Notes: generated by a model not told the origin, from the sequence alone. A stretch of 64,000 nt of DNA from Adiantum capillus-veneris (GCA_014529385.2 CM043959.1:92607529-92671528); one strand, 5' to 3'; numbered from the stretch's first letter, positions 1 to 12,103 are shown. A program made the numbers and translations.

Positions 1-796
1 CATTTCTCCCCTTGAACAAACCAACATTACATTGATCAACGGTCTTCTTTGAATATTTGACCAACCATCACTCACAATTGTACATCCTGAAAGCGAAATA
101 TTCCCAAGTATTATTTTGCCAACATGCTCTTTGACTTCAATGTAGCATTTGTCCAAGAAAACATTTCTTATTGTGTGATAAGAAGGAGCTGGAAATCCTT
201 GACCAAACTCACCGATTTTCTTCCAAGCAGCCTTCCAATGATTGTTGTCTACCATGACCAAAGCACTTCCAGTAAAGAAATATTGCTTTGGAGAGTGTAG
301 TTTGTGCTTCTTCTAGAGACTGCACTCAAAAGCTTTGATGTAATGATTTTTGATGCATTTGACTAAGTCCACCTTCATTGTGACGATTAAAAGAAACATT
401 GCCTGGAATTTCCTCTCCTTGGGCAGGTTGTTCTCCAAGGTTAGTTGGCGTCACTATAGGATCTGCAGAGTTAATATTTGGCTTTGAGAACTTTTGACTC
501 AAAGCCACATAGCTATATATTTGTTGTCTCTTGCCACCCTTTTTGGCGATCTCTTCTCTCAAACGCTTTGCAACTGTAGGTGCCTGAGGATGTTCACATT
601 TCTTACAACTCTTGTTAACACTACCCAAAAAATGATCCCTAATATGTGGTGCACCGCTTGATTTTGTTGTGTGACAAAATTTACATTGCCACTCCATATA
701 TCCACCGCATATATTGTGAGCATAATTGCACTCTTTGCTAGGAGCCTTTTTATTCTTTGGCTTCTTCGTACCACTTGTGCCCACATTTTGCTCCAT
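1..796 (-). pseudogene. hAT-type transposase, N-terminal part (BED-like zinc finger + DUF659), broken
   Basis: The minus strand from an ATG at 796 encodes a basic N-terminus and then a BED-like zinc finger (Cys-x2-Cys around WQCKFCHTT, then the CKKC and His residues). It reaches a stop at 326. From about 310 to the window edge another frame reads on as a DUF659-type hAT transposase segment, recognisable by the stretches GEFGQGFPAPSYHTIRN and TIVSDGWSNIQRRPLIN. The two parts lie in different frames with an extra TAG near 305, so the gene is frameshifted, unless a small intron lies there. The catalytic and dimerisation regions would lie beyond the left edge. In this family the protein binds and excises hAT transposons. 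This copy looks inactive. Confidence 0.8.
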
Positions 797-2179
797 TGCT
801 TTTAAATTAAAACTGATGACAAAAGAACCAAATGTTTAGTTTTTAAAACATTTTTGTTATTTTCAATATATGTTAAAATTTAAAAACCATTCAATATGAA
901 AGTAACCATGAAGCACAATATGAGATTTTCAATGCACGCTAGTCAATCCACATATTGATCACCTATATTGTAAACAGCCATAGACATTGCAATGTAGTCT
1001 ATGCATGGCATAATAACTATAACAATGCTATGAATCTCTCAATGCAATTATTATTATAATGATTATCTACATGTCCACTTTGATTTGCAAACAATAAGAC
1101 ACATCTAATCTCAATTGCTACAAAAAAACAAACACAAGCAATAAAATATATGATTGGTCATTTCTACACTAATAATCTATCATAATACATAATGCACTCT
1201 CTGTATAAACCAATGCATGAACTTACGCAAATAAATATTCAATATAATCACTCAATTGAGGACTACTTGTACCTAGTGAAGGATTGTAGCCCACCCATGT
1301 AAACAATTCAATATATAAAATCTATTTTAACCCAATTAAGGATTATAGCTCTTATATTGTGGAGTGACAAGTGTAAATCAAGTCAAATGCAAGACTTCAA
1401 GGATCTTCATATGCCCGGTACACTAGTATAGGACATCCGACCCTTGACTATTGACTTGTCATTTACATATGTTCATCTTCTAAAACCAATTACAACCCTC
1501 ATTTGGACCAATGGCTTCTTCGCAATGAGCATGACTCTCCAAGTTTTCAGTTGTTTTGATTTCGTACCTTTATGTTGGCAAATGAATTAAAAAAATTTAG
1601 AAGTGGTTACCAAATTAAGAATCACGTTTGGCCCAAAAAAAGGACCTATGACTCTATAACTTTAGGTCAATTCACAAGGAGATGACTATACCCGGCACTC
1701 GGATACATCCCCAAGGATTTTCCTAGCTAAAGGACCGCGGTTAGCACACTGTTTACTATTTATAATTATTTCCGCCGTGCTTTTTCATTTTCTCGACGGG
1801 CCCGCTCGGGAAAATGAAAAAGCCCGGTGGGCCTCGCAGGAAAAAATGGAAAACCCGGAGGGCTAACTAGCTCTATAGGTTTTTGCAGGTCATAATCAAA
1901 GTCACGTTAACAGTTAATGTGATCATGTGTTTTTTTTGTGTAAATACTAAAGTTATTGACGTAATCATCCGATTGTGATTAAGTTAATGAAATCCCTGCC
2001 CCCATCTCACACAAAACTTCAATATGGCGGTCATATAATCCCTTAAAAGGAGCCACACTGCTCTCGCAGAGACTTGATAAGGCTTCCAAAATGAAAAAGC
2101 CAACCCTCCGTGCAACATAAGGTGTCTCAAAATCCCCATCTTTCTATTGCTGCCTAAAGATGAGCTGGTCCAGGTTTGA
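797..2179. other. AT-rich intergenic DNA, no gene seen
   Basis: I see no coding frame or RNA gene in this stretch. It contains one stem-loop (listed separately) and a GC-richer patch at about 1,735-1,870. It may include the 5' flank of the hAT relic, but I could not find a terminal inverted repeat. Confidence 0.5.
1779..1823. repeat. Stem-loop with 14-bp arms
   Basis: The arm GCTTTTTCATTTTC at 1,779-1,792 is matched by its exact reverse complement at 1,810-1,823, with a GC-rich 17-nt loop between them. A further weaker A-rich, CCCGG-containing echo follows to about 1,858. Its function is unknown. It may be a fragment of a foldback element. Confidence 0.6.
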
Positions 2180-2224
2180 ACTTCAAAAGTGGAATGAATC
2201 TCCCCTGCACAGCACCTTGCAGCC

Positions 2225-2375
2225 ATTATGCTCATTCATCCATTCTGCGCATTTAGCCATTCTGCACCCTGCACATTTTGCACATTGCACATTCAGCCAT
2301 TCTGCACCTTGCACCCTGCACATTCTGCTCCCTGCATGCCATTCAGCCATTCTGCATCCTGTACAATCGTCTCGC
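2225..2375. repeat. Imperfect minisatellite (CATTCTGCACCCTGCA-like)
   Basis: The words CATTCTGCA, CCCTGCACA and ATTCAGCCATTC recur irregularly about every 16-30 bases between roughly 2,225 and 2,375. Short open frames here on both strands are by-products of the repeat and not genes. Confidence 0.6.
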
Positions 2376-2637
2376 AATCTGCACGCATTTTGAGATCCCT
2401 CAATAGGGTTTCGCTGGTGAAACCCATAGGGCACGGCAATGCAAAAATGGAATTGCACAGGGCAGGGCTAGAATCTTAAACTGGAAATAAAAATTTATTG
2501 GCCTTCTAAAGGGTTTTTCCAACGAAACCCATTTGAAGGCCTCCCATTTTAGCTTTTGCTCCTCTTTTGCAAAGCCCTCAAAAGGGTCGCCAGCGAAACC
2601 CTTTGGGCAAGGCAAAGTAGTGCTTGTGTTTGTTTGT

Positions 2638-2739
<102 letters not shown>

Positions 2740-3148
2740 CTTAAGAGATTGTAAATTTCATTGGAACAATCCCTAGTGACATGAAAGCATATTATTATGT
2801 GTGTCATGAGTGTGGGGAGAGAATCAAGGGCACTCATTTAAATCCCAACTCATTTTAAGCCCAACTTTTAAATGATGAACCAAGATGTTTATAATTTGAT
2901 TCCACTTTGGGAGAGTGGGAGTTTCATGCAAAACTCTATTGATCAGAGTTGAGCGACAATCGGTTGAGAAAAGTTGAGTAGAGTGGGAGTTTCCTGCAAA
3001 AAAATGAACAGTGATGTGATTAGAAATGAAAAGAAAAAAAAACAAGTAGAGTTTACTACACAAAATGGGGTCGTAGAGGTTCCCAAGCAAGAGTTGTTAG
3101 TAGTATTTGGATTTAGAGAAGATAGTGGAGTTTAATCATAGGTGTAGA

Positions 3149-4915
3149 CAATGGAGGGAAGCTCCATCTGAAGAAGCAGCTAAGATAGAGCTTGAAAAAC
3201 TACAATCATGGCTAAGAAACGAGCATGCAGGCAAGACATAGAGCTCGATGCTTGAAACATGGTTGTTGTGGTGGCATGCAAAAGTGGCCCATTGGGGAGA
3301 ATACATGATGCAGGTATATTTTTTATATATTTTCTTGTTTGCTGTATAAGTTCTTTCACTAATTAATTTCATTGTGGGCAAAAGGCCATGGAGAGTGATG
3401 ATAGGCATATGGTTCCAAGGGCAAACTTGGTAGAGTCGGTCCATTGTAGCTAGTTAGCTTCAAATGATGGCGTTGAAATATGTCTCCTTGTATACTGCTT
3501 GTCAAGGAGATCTGACCACTATTCTCTTACAACAGTATGACTCATTTTTGAAAGGTGCACACAACGGGTGTGGTCCAAGACTGCAAAAAATGAAAAATAG
3601 AAGAGCTTCAATGTCTTCAGTGCCACTAGCAGTGAGCAATGTTATTGATCTAACCAATGAGGCTACAGTGGAGCTGAATATACCCCAGAGGAGAGTATCC
3701 ATTGATGGTGATGCGCAGACAATAAGAAGAAAGCGTCGAGTCACACTTGAAACACCTATTAAAGAAGGTGACTCCCACTGTCTAGAATATGAGTATGTCA
3801 CACAACACGTGCGACAACAAACTAGGAAAAAACAAGAAGAACATAAACAGGTTCATGAAATATTTGAAACTAACATTCATCCTAGTAGGTGGGAAATATG
3901 TAGGACCAACCCTGGAAGTGAAGTAAGATGTCAAGGCTACCTCCATGATAAGAGAAAAAAATGTAATAAGCTGATTGACCAAAAGGGAAGATCAGGATTA
4001 GTGGGTGTACTTGCTCCATGCTTTCAAGGGGTGGTACAAATAACATCACCAGTTGAGAAGAAACAGCTTTTGTGGTTTTGTGGAGATAATATTGACCACA
4101 CCACAACTCCATAAAATATTGTGACTGAAAGGCCTACAAGTTGACCTATTGTCTAGCCAATTGCAGCTGGTACATTCTTGGATCTTGAGGAAACGATTGC
4201 ACTATGGAATGCAGGCCTTGATTTGTAGAATTCTAATATTGCTACGTATATGGAGACAACACGTATCCCACATATGCAAATGGAGGGGACAAGCACTCAA
4301 TTTAATGATGCAGATATTCGCCCCCTACAACGTGATGGAAAGAAGGTGATTATCTATAGAGCCATTACTAAGGATATCAATACACAGATCCAAAGAGCAA
4401 TTTAGATGGTTTGTACAATCGATAATATCAATGTTGTGGAGGCAAGTGAGCATGTGGAGTTTAGCTTATCAACAATTGGGAGCAAAAAGAATGAAGAATT
4501 GTATAATGTGGTGATTTCTACCTTTCCTTCTTGCACTTGTGAGGACTTTCAAATGCAGATACACGGAGGCAAAAGATACATGGCCTACAAGCATCTCAAG
4601 TGAGCATGTGGAGTTTAGCTTATCAACAATTGGGAGCAAAAAGAATGAAGAATCGTATAATGTGGTGATTTCTACCTTTCCTTCTTGCACTTGTGAGGAC
4701 TTTCAAATGCAGATACGCGGAGGCAAAAGATACATGGCCTACAAGCATCTCAAGTGAGCATGTGGAGTTTAGCTTATCAACAACTGGGAGCAAAAAGAAT
4801 GAAGAATCGTATAATGTGGTGATTTCTACCTTTCCCTCTCGCACTTGTGAGGACTTTCAAATGCAGATACACGGAGGAAAAAGATACATGGCCTACAAGC
4901 TTCTCTATTTTGTTT
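3149..4915 (+). pseudogene. MULE-like transposase C-terminal half with SWIM zinc finger, decayed
   Basis: One frame can be followed for about 1.5 kb. It starts at 3,149 (QWREAPSEEAAKIELEKLQ...), continues in the frame of the open stretch 3,464-4,114, and goes on past several in-frame stops to the SWIM finger at 4,406-4,603. A GT-AG intron is possible at about 3,314-3,384, with a frameshift near 3,435. Recognisable parts are a segment ending VPRANLVESVHCS, a basic linker with RRKRR, and a SWIM-type finger with Cys-x-Cys (SCTCEDFQ) and a downstream KHL. The Cys expected before KHL is Tyr. This order fits plant MULE transposases followed by a SWIM domain. The family call is inferred from layout, and the DDE core is not seen. 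Confidence 0.6.
4444..4906 (+). repeat. Three tandem copies of a 154-bp unit carrying the SWIM finger
   Basis: The start CATGTGGAGTTTAGC occurs at 4,451, 4,605 and 4,759, an exact 154-bp period, with only a few differences between copies. Because 154 is not a multiple of three, each copy reads the same SWIM peptide in a different frame. Copies 1 and 2 each close with a stop after AYKHLK. The third runs into unique sequence after AYKLL. Confidence 0.95.
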
Positions 4916-4934
4916 TTTTCATACATCTAACTTG

Positions 4935-5739
4935 ATATGAATCAGCACAAGTTTGCCCACCAAGCTGCATTAACAAAGAGAGAGCTTCATCAAGCTCTAC
5001 AATCAATGGGATAAGGTGAGTAGACAAATGCCAGTGATATGGATCCCCTTAGCAAATTTTTGTATGGATTGTAGCTTGTTTTTGTTTAGAGAAAAACTTT
5101 TTGCCTCTCGCACATATAGTGACAATTATGAAATTCTATACACTTTTTGGTCTACGTATATTTTTGCATCAAGTTGTAGTTTCATTTTCCATTAAAGAAA
5201 ACCTTACTCTCTCTTGCATATATGGTGGCAATTATGAAATCAAATTGTATACAATTGAAGATAATATAAGTACATGTTTGTATCAAGTTGTCAATTTTTT
5301 TTTGTATAGTTATTCAATCAAAATATAATTTTCCGTGGATCAAAATCTAAAGAGTGATCATCTAGCTCACTATTTTTTGATGCCTATCTTCTAATTATTT
5401 TGATGGTTAATGGTTAATTAATTGAGTATTTTTTTAGTATTGTAGTAAGCAACTATAGAAAACCTAAGAATATCTTGACATAGCACATTTTTTTTACATT
5501 GTTGCTTATGAGGACTAGACTTATGGAAGATTTTAAACACTTCTTGCATTCTATTTTAAACCCTACATATTGAGCTCTTATTGAATTGTTAAATCCTTAA
5601 ATGTAGAGCTCTTATCTCTAGCGTGTAGTTTCCAAGAGAAATATCTTTTGGAATTCTTTTAATCACTCCTCACATTGGGTCTACAAAGAGTATATCTCTT
5701 TTGACTTGCTCATATCGATCATAAGATTTTGCTCGTATA
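4935..5739. other. AT-rich intergenic DNA, no gene seen
   Basis: Only short chance frames occur. A loosely repeated phrase (TATGAAATT near a TTTGTATCAAGTTGT-like segment) appears around 5,128-5,190 and 5,232-5,300, suggesting a small diverged duplication. Confidence 0.4.
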
Positions 5740-6177
5740 ATGGTTACCCCCGTGATTTGGGATGGGAGCCCTCTTGTGGAAGCTTGGAAGTTGGTGCCTC
5801 TAAAAAACTTTAATATTCACTCTTGCACATGGGGAAATTGTACCCAGTACTCTATACTCTGTGTCTCTGCTCTCTTGTGCATGTGTAGCACTCTATTTCA
5901 AAGATGTGCATGTACTCTCTCTCTCTCTCTCTCTCATAAATCGGTCTCACTTGTATATATGACCTAGGTATGTAGATTTGTTGGTTTTATTGGCCGTAGC
6001 ATGCTTTTTTGTATATTTGCAGCAGGGACTGTGCATTATTTTTGTTATAGTTTCATTAGCTATAATTGGTGACACAGAAGGCTTGAAAAATACACACCGA
6101 TCTACCAATGAGCAACAAGAAGAGACCTTTATATCCTTGATAGTGTCCACGTGATGCACACACACACACACACACAG

Positions 6178-6248
<71 letters not shown>

Positions 6249-6550
6249 ACATGTGCACGTATCTGTGGACCTCTTAGAGTGGAGTGCTACGTGTGCACGC
6301 AAGTAAAGGTGAGAGGAGACAAGAACAAAAACATGGAGCATTTTGCATAATCTCTTCTCGTGCGAAAGGGAACATTTTCCATTTAGCTGTGTATGCATAG
6401 ATTTCAATCAATGCTTAATAATGATTACAATTGTCCACTTGGACATAAAAATAACCATTGTTCAAGGAGTTATTCATAGATTTCAATCAATGCTTAATAA
6501 TGATTAAAATTGTCCACTTGGACATAAAAATAACCATTGTTCAAGGAGTT
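5740..6550. repeat. Segmental duplication, copy 1 (partner 8,036-8,990)
   Basis: This block and 8,036-8,990 share the same order of landmarks: a GTGATTTGGGAT start, GCTTGGAAGTTGGTGCCTCT, a CACTCTTGCACATG phrase, a long (GA)n tract, then TTTCAATCAATGCTTAATAATGATTA. The similarity resumes at about 6,560-6,790. The two copies differ by scattered substitutions and by microsatellite length. No gene is recognisable in either copy. Confidence 0.8.
6156..6246. repeat. Compound (CA)n(GA)n microsatellite
   Basis: About 20 bp of CA is followed by about 67 bp of GA. It lies inside the first copy of the segmental duplication. Confidence 0.95.
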
Positions 6551-6554
6551 ATTC
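6397..6554. repeat. Tandem duplication, 79-bp unit x2
   Basis: ATAGATTTCAATCAATGC starts at 6,397 and again at 6,476, and the two 79-bp units are almost identical. The partner block at 8,660-8,750 has only one unit, so this duplication arose after the larger segment was copied. Confidence 0.9.
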
Positions 6555-8035
6555 ATTAATAAAATAGCTGTAAATTAGTTATCAATTTTATGGCCCATAA
6601 ATCAATTGTTCTTTGTCACTTATCAATTGCAATAAATAGTTGTCAATGCATAGCAATAAAATCCCATTAGATTTGCAATGAAAAGAGGTGAAACAACCTT
6701 GTAAATATACACAAGAACATAGCATCTAAGGAACATAGTTAATACCTGACAAAGAGTGCATACATAAGATTTGACATGGTATGGAATGGAGAGAGAGAGA
6801 GAGAGAGAATAGTTTGTCTAGTTTCCTTCACTTCAGGATTTGTGCCTTGACATATGTGATTCAAAGGATGGAGGGTTTAATACCATCAAGGGAAACCATG
6901 TTTCGAAAGGTACCTCTCTTTTTTTTTAGTGGCTTTTTGTGCATGATACTTATTTTTCAGTATGGTCTTTTGGTTTTTCTAGACTCACAAAAAGAGATCT
7001 CTGGTGTTGTTGAGGTTTACTCGGTGTACCACCTTACAAAATTGTTTTATGGGCTTTACAAGGCAAGATTACAAAGATTTTGGCTTTTATAGTGGCTTGA
7101 CAATCAAGAGAGAAGTGTTGTACTAAAAGAGGGCTTGTGAAATAACTCAACTTTATATGTCATTCAAAATGGTGTAATGTGTGACTATTACCCGATTTCC
7201 TATCAATGGATAATTTCAAAAGAGAAGATAGGAGTAGAGAGGTCTAAGTATATGGGGATTGCATTTCCAGATATTTCTCACGGAATCATAAATATGTCAT
7301 AATAGGAATGAAAATGATTGGGAAAGCCTCAAAAATCGCATAGTTTGTTTAGTTTCTGCAAACTTCAAAGCCGTGGACAGTAGCCAACAAGCTAGCATTG
7401 GGCGACACATGGGGAACAGATAAGACTCACTCAAATCACAAGTGTAAAGAAACTCCAAATCAAGAATGAGTGCAATTCTTTGTTGTGAATGGTAAAAGCT
7501 TTGAAGAGACTGTTCGTAACCCAACTTTTAATGCAAAGTGAGAAGACGCATTTATAGTTAGCTTTGTGTCTTGGGTGTGTGTAACCATGTGTGCGATTGC
7601 ATACATAGATACTCATCACCACCCATCCTGACACGCATTCACATTAACACATCCACCCTCACGTCCACAAACACGCTTTAACACATGCATACGTACATAC
7701 AAATCTACACATGCACACAGTTGTGCATATGGCAATGTGTCTACCTCTCTTTGCTCAACAACTATTTTTTAAAACTTGGATTGGACTTCATGAATGAAGA
7801 TCAATGCCTCTGGCAAACTTCTTGGAAAATTCGGGATGAATTTTGTCAAAGCATTGAACTTTTCATTTTGATGTACAATCATTGATGAAAAGCATCACTC
7901 GATCAATATAATGAGCAATAGGAAAATACAACTTCTTGTTGCATCTATTTTAAATCCGATGGGATACATTATGGGATTGAATCCCTTCTTGGATAAGTTG
8001 GTGTTGAAGCTTTGAGGGAACTATCCCTTTCTCGG
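6555..8035. other. Intergenic DNA, no supported gene
   Basis: No convincing gene. A plus-strand stretch at about 7,010-7,090 (VYHLTKLFYGLYKARLQRFW) faintly resembles the conserved YGL-K-A block of Ty1/copia reverse transcriptase, but it is short and its flanks do not support it. (GA)n at 6,787-6,808 is a minor microsatellite. Confidence 0.35.
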
Positions 8036-8428
8036 ACTAGTGATTTGGGATTGGAGCCCACCTTGTGGTAGCTTGGAAGTTGGTGCCTCTGAAAAACTCC
8101 AATGTTCACTCTTGCACATGAGGAAATTGTATATAGTACTTTGTACTCCGTGTCTCTCTTCTCTTGTGCATATGTAGCACTCTATTTCAAAAATGTACTC
8201 TCTCCCTCTCTCACACTCATAGATTGGTATCAATTGTATATATGACCTAGGTATGTAGATTTGTTGGTTTTATTACTCGTAGCATGCTTTTTTTGTATAT
8301 TTGCAAGGATTGTGCATTCTGCTTGTTATACTTTCATTAGTTGTAATTGGTGACACAAAGGGTTTGTAGAATACACACCAATCTACCAACGAGCAACAAA
8401 ATGGGACCTTTGTATCCTTGATAGTAAC

Positions 8429-8523
<95 letters not shown>

Positions 8524-8977
8524 ATATGTGCACGTATATGTGCACTTCTTAGAGTGGAGTGCTACGCATGCACACGAGTAAAGGTGAGAGGAGACCAGAA
8601 CAAAAACATGGAGCATTTGGTATAATCTCTTATGTGCAAAAGGGAACATTTTCCATTTACCTCTGTACGCATAGATTTCAATCAATGCTTAATAATGATT
8701 ACAATTGTCCACTTGGACATAAAAGTAGCCATTGTTCATAAGGAGCTCTTCATTAATAAAATAGTTGTAAATTAGTTATCAATTGTTTGGCCCATAAATC
8801 AACTATGCTTTTTCACCTATCAATTGCAATAAATAGTTGTCAATGCATAACAATAAAATCCCATTAGATTTTCAATGAAAATAGGTGAAACAACCTTTTA
8901 AATATACACAAGAACATAGCATCTAAGGAACATAGTTAATACTTGACAAAGCATGCATACATAAGATTTGACATGGT

Positions 8978-8990
<13 letters not shown>
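8036..8990. repeat. Segmental duplication, copy 2 (partner 5,740-6,790)
   Basis: Diverged direct copy of 5,740-6,790 with the same landmarks. It contains a (GA)n tract at 8,432-8,522 and ends against another at 8,983-9,074. No coding content is seen. Confidence 0.8.
8432..8522. repeat. (GA)n microsatellite, ~91 bp
   Basis: Perfect dinucleotide run. Confidence 0.97.

Positions 8991-9074
<84 letters not shown>
8983..9074. repeat. (GA)n microsatellite, ~92 bp
   Basis: Perfect dinucleotide run that abuts the 40-bp tandem array. Confidence 0.97.
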
Positions 9075-9075
<1 letters not shown>

Positions 9076-9080
9076 ATGCA

Positions 9081-9200
9081 TACCTCTTAGAGCAGAGTGT
9101 TACGTAAGAGAGGCATTGGATACCTCTTAGAGCAGAGTGTTACGTAAGAGAGGCATTGGATACCTCTTAGAGCAGAGTGTTACGTAAGAGAGGCATTGGA
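9081..9200. repeat. Tandem array, 40-bp unit x3, identical copies
   Basis: The unit beginning TACCTCTTAGAGCAGAGTGT is repeated exactly at 9,081, 9,121 and 9,161. It resembles single-copy sequence after the GA tracts at about 6,270 and 8,545 (CTCTTAGAGTGGAGTGCTACG), so it was probably amplified from that flank. Confidence 0.97.
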
Positions 9201-9201
9201 T

Positions 9202-9205
<4 letters not shown>

Positions 9206-9241
<36 letters not shown>

Positions 9242-9396
9242 GCCCCCTTTGTCTTGTGGAAAGGTGAGCATTTCTCTTGCACGTATTTATTTATAGAATT
9301 TTTTCAATGCTCAAAATAATTACAATTATACATTTGAACATAAATAACAACTTTCAAATAATAAAATCTTCATAGGCTATTGTTGTTGCAACCAAT

Positions 9397-9473
<77 letters not shown>

Positions 9474-9645
9474 GCCCCCCTTTGTCTTGTGGAAAGGTGA
9501 GAATTTCTCTTGCACGTATTTATTTATAGAATATTTTCAATGCTCAAAATAATTACAATTATACGTTTGAACATAAATAACAACTTTCAAATAATAAAAT
9601 CTTCACAGGCTATTGTTGTTGCAACAAATAATTGTTACTACATCT
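9206..9645. repeat. Tandem duplication of a (CT)n + ~160-bp unit
   Basis: A (CT)n tract followed by CCAGCCCCCTTTGTCTTGTG and about 160 bp of AT-rich sequence occurs at 9,206-9,400 and again at 9,401-9,640. The two are nearly identical apart from CT tract length. Confidence 0.9.
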
Positions 9646-9659
9646 TAATACACACCTCA

Positions 9660-10125
9660 AACATATTACTTTTCTTATGTCTTGTGTCCTCTATGCTAGC
9701 TACCTTGGTAGCTACAAAGGTTGTCATACAAGGTGTCTCCAAGAGAGTCCCAATCTCTGAGCGAATTTTGGACAAGAGCGGAAGGTACTCTCTCCTCAGG
9801 TTGGGGAAGCCAGCTGAGATGGGAAGATCTGCCTCCTTGACAAGAAAATTGGTAGGTGGGTCGAAACCATGGTGCCACTATCAAAAATCAGCTCGAGCTG
9901 CTCGGATGGCTAGAGGGCTCATCGCAGTGATCTTGGACGCCATCTCAGGGGTCTCAAACTCTATCTGGTAGTAGCCACGGTCGAGAAGCTGAATGTTGAG
10001 AATCTTGCCTACCTTTGCTAAAAGTCCTACTTGGAGGAGATCATGCACCTCTCCTCTGCTAGGTTGGGTGCCGATGATCTTGCAGATGATTGAGGTCACC
10101 TGAAGGCGCTACCTCTTCGACAAGG
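9660..10125 (-). pseudogene. Retroelement gag-like / DUF4283-like relic
   Basis: On the minus strand, 10,099-9,881 encodes a run including KVGKILNIQLLDRGYYQIEF and then two stops. The same frame continues with NFLVKEADLPISAGFPNLRR to about 9,680. The pattern of a strand-turn-strand block ending in a GYYQIEF-like motif, then a proline- and leucine-rich link, is reminiscent of the DUF4283 domain in plant non-LTR and gag-like proteins. The match is by eye only. Two adjacent stops show it is dead. Confidence 0.4.
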
Positions 10126-10129
10126 CTCG

Positions 10130-11660
10130 CTTTCTCTATCCTGCAAAAGCTCAAGCCTGATGGTGGGCATGTACCTCCATCTGTGTCTTCTGCAAGAGAA
10201 AGGCTTCCGTTTATGCTTTTTTGATAAGTGCTTAAGTTTATCATTGATAGATTTTCAACCTTATCAAGATATATTTTCTTACTTTTCAAAACTTCTTTAA
10301 TAAGTTACTTACTCACCTTATCCTTATCTTCCCTTTATCCTCATATTTATTTTTTTCTTTACAATGTTTCTTGAAAAAAATGCTAATTTCTCATACATTG
10401 GCTAAGTCCATGTTTTCACGGCATCAATCAAAAATGTCACGTGGATATACTTCGGTGCTTGGATTTGGTCCGATGTTTAATTTCTATTTTTAATTTTTAA
10501 AGCCAAATATTTATTATTATTATGTTTACTCTTTTTATTTCAAGTTGGTGACTTTGAGGTGGTTGCCATGAGTATGAGCTAGAGGGAGGCCCTTAAAAAC
10601 TCCCCAACAAAAATAAAGAGATGCCCTCAGCTCGTAACAATAAATGAAGGCATTTAGGCTTCTCTCACAAGCTACCACTGTTTGATATAAAATATTTGGC
10701 CTTGGTTTCTCTTTATCAATAAACCACCGTCCTATATAATTTATGACATATTTGCTCTTTCTATAAACAATCTTCAACTTCTTTGTAGAGTTTATCTCCT
10801 TACAGCCCCATCCTTTCCTTACTTCCGTTACCCTTGTTTTTATGGAATCTTGGAAACATAATTTGGTCTTATTATTAAGCATTTTGCACTTGCCAAATGC
10901 AGGCAAAGCTATCAAGAGGGAATTCTTAGAGATTTACAAACGTCTACTCTTCCCAAAGCAAAATTCTTCGGTCGAACGAACGATATGGAGGCCTTGGCAA
11001 AATAGCATAAGGGTAACTCTATGGGGTCAAGAACACGTTTGCAACAACATCCAACTGTTTACGGTTGCTAAAACTTTGGGCCTTGGTCCCCAATTTTACT
11101 ATGTAATAAGATCACTCAATCGTGGCTTCTCCAAAAGGTTATTCTTGTTGACACAATTTATCCCATCTTCTAAGATATACATGTATCCGCATTTTTGTTT
11201 ACCCCTTAGGGGTCCTTTGTCTTCTCTCCTCATACCAGAGAGATTAGTAAAGCCATTTCTCATCGGGTCATTCCAATGGAAGAAAGACCTAAAATGTGTC
11301 CAACTTGTGAAAAATAGGGTTAAATTTCCATTTCTTATCCCCATAAGTTTATCCAAGTAACTCCCTTTGTTCCCCTATTCTTTCATTTCTTAGCTTTTGT
11401 GATTACCAACGCTCTGCTTGTTATAGATTTTCCTTGTAATCATAAGTTGTATCCATCAAATAAAGTCTCTAGGAAAGAAAAAATCAAGATAAGGACAAGA
11501 AGATATAAGAAAAATATTTATCTTGCAATTCCATACAACGATTTTGGGTTAGACGATTAATGATAACACTAATTGCGTCCCTAATAAAACAATCTGGATA
11601 CATTGCTTGAGTGATACCAAAAGTTTAGTAAGATAGAGCTTGTAGTTGTAATTACATGGG
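10130..11660. other. Intergenic DNA, no recognised gene
   Basis: Open frames at 10,535-10,915 (minus), 10,842-11,360 (plus) and 11,099-11,356 (minus) overlap each other and match nothing I know. The region lies downstream of the retroelement tail at 11,670-12,036 in that element's orientation, so part of it may be its 3' end or LTR. Confidence 0.3.
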
Positions 11661-11669
11661 CTAGCAAGG

Positions 11670-12036
11670 TTCCGTTTGGGCACAAAAGAGGAAAGTTCTT
11701 ATAAAAAAAGATGAGGAAACTGGGAAATAAGACATTCCCAATCTTCCCAAGAGGCATCTTCAATGGGATAACGCTTCCACTAGACCAAAACTTCTCGAAT
11801 TGTTCGGTGTCCTAGCTTTTGCTCCTTTATGTCTAAAATATGCTCAGGCTCCATCTATAATTCTTCCTGTGTGATAAGAAGAGTATCCTCATCATTTAAG
11901 ATGAACAGAGGACCTGCAACATATTCCTTTAGTAAGCTAACATGAAAGACATTGTGCACATGTAGGTGAGGGGGTAGAGAAAGTTCATAAGATTGGTCCC
12001 CTATCCTTCTCAAAACCTCAATCAAGCTCCATACTT
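11670..12036 (-). pseudogene. Ty3/gypsy chromovirus integrase C-terminus + chromodomain relic
   Basis: This reads on the minus strand. After VLRRIGDQSYELSLP and VFHVSLLKEYV, the standard end of a Ty3/gypsy integrase, a chromodomain follows: PEHILDIKEQK, then a Trp-Lys-Arg-Tyr stretch and EDASWEDWECL. Two in-frame stops (one before MEPEHIL, one before WKRYP) and a frameshift at the upstream end show decay. Nothing of the rest of pol is visible upstream on the minus strand. In this family the chromodomain steers integration into heterochromatin. Confidence 0.8.
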
Positions 12037-12103
12037 AACAAAGCATGGTGGGGATCCATGGTACAATGTTCAAACCTACAAAAAACCACGTAAAAGACAT
12101 GCT

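Noticed and set aside
7010-7090. Possible Ty1/copia RT fragment (LFYGLYKARLQRF)
   Set aside because: Only one short block fits and the flanks do not. Likely chance.
10535-11360. Overlapping 126- and 172-codon frames on opposite strands
   Set aside because: No recognisable motif in either; they conflict with each other.
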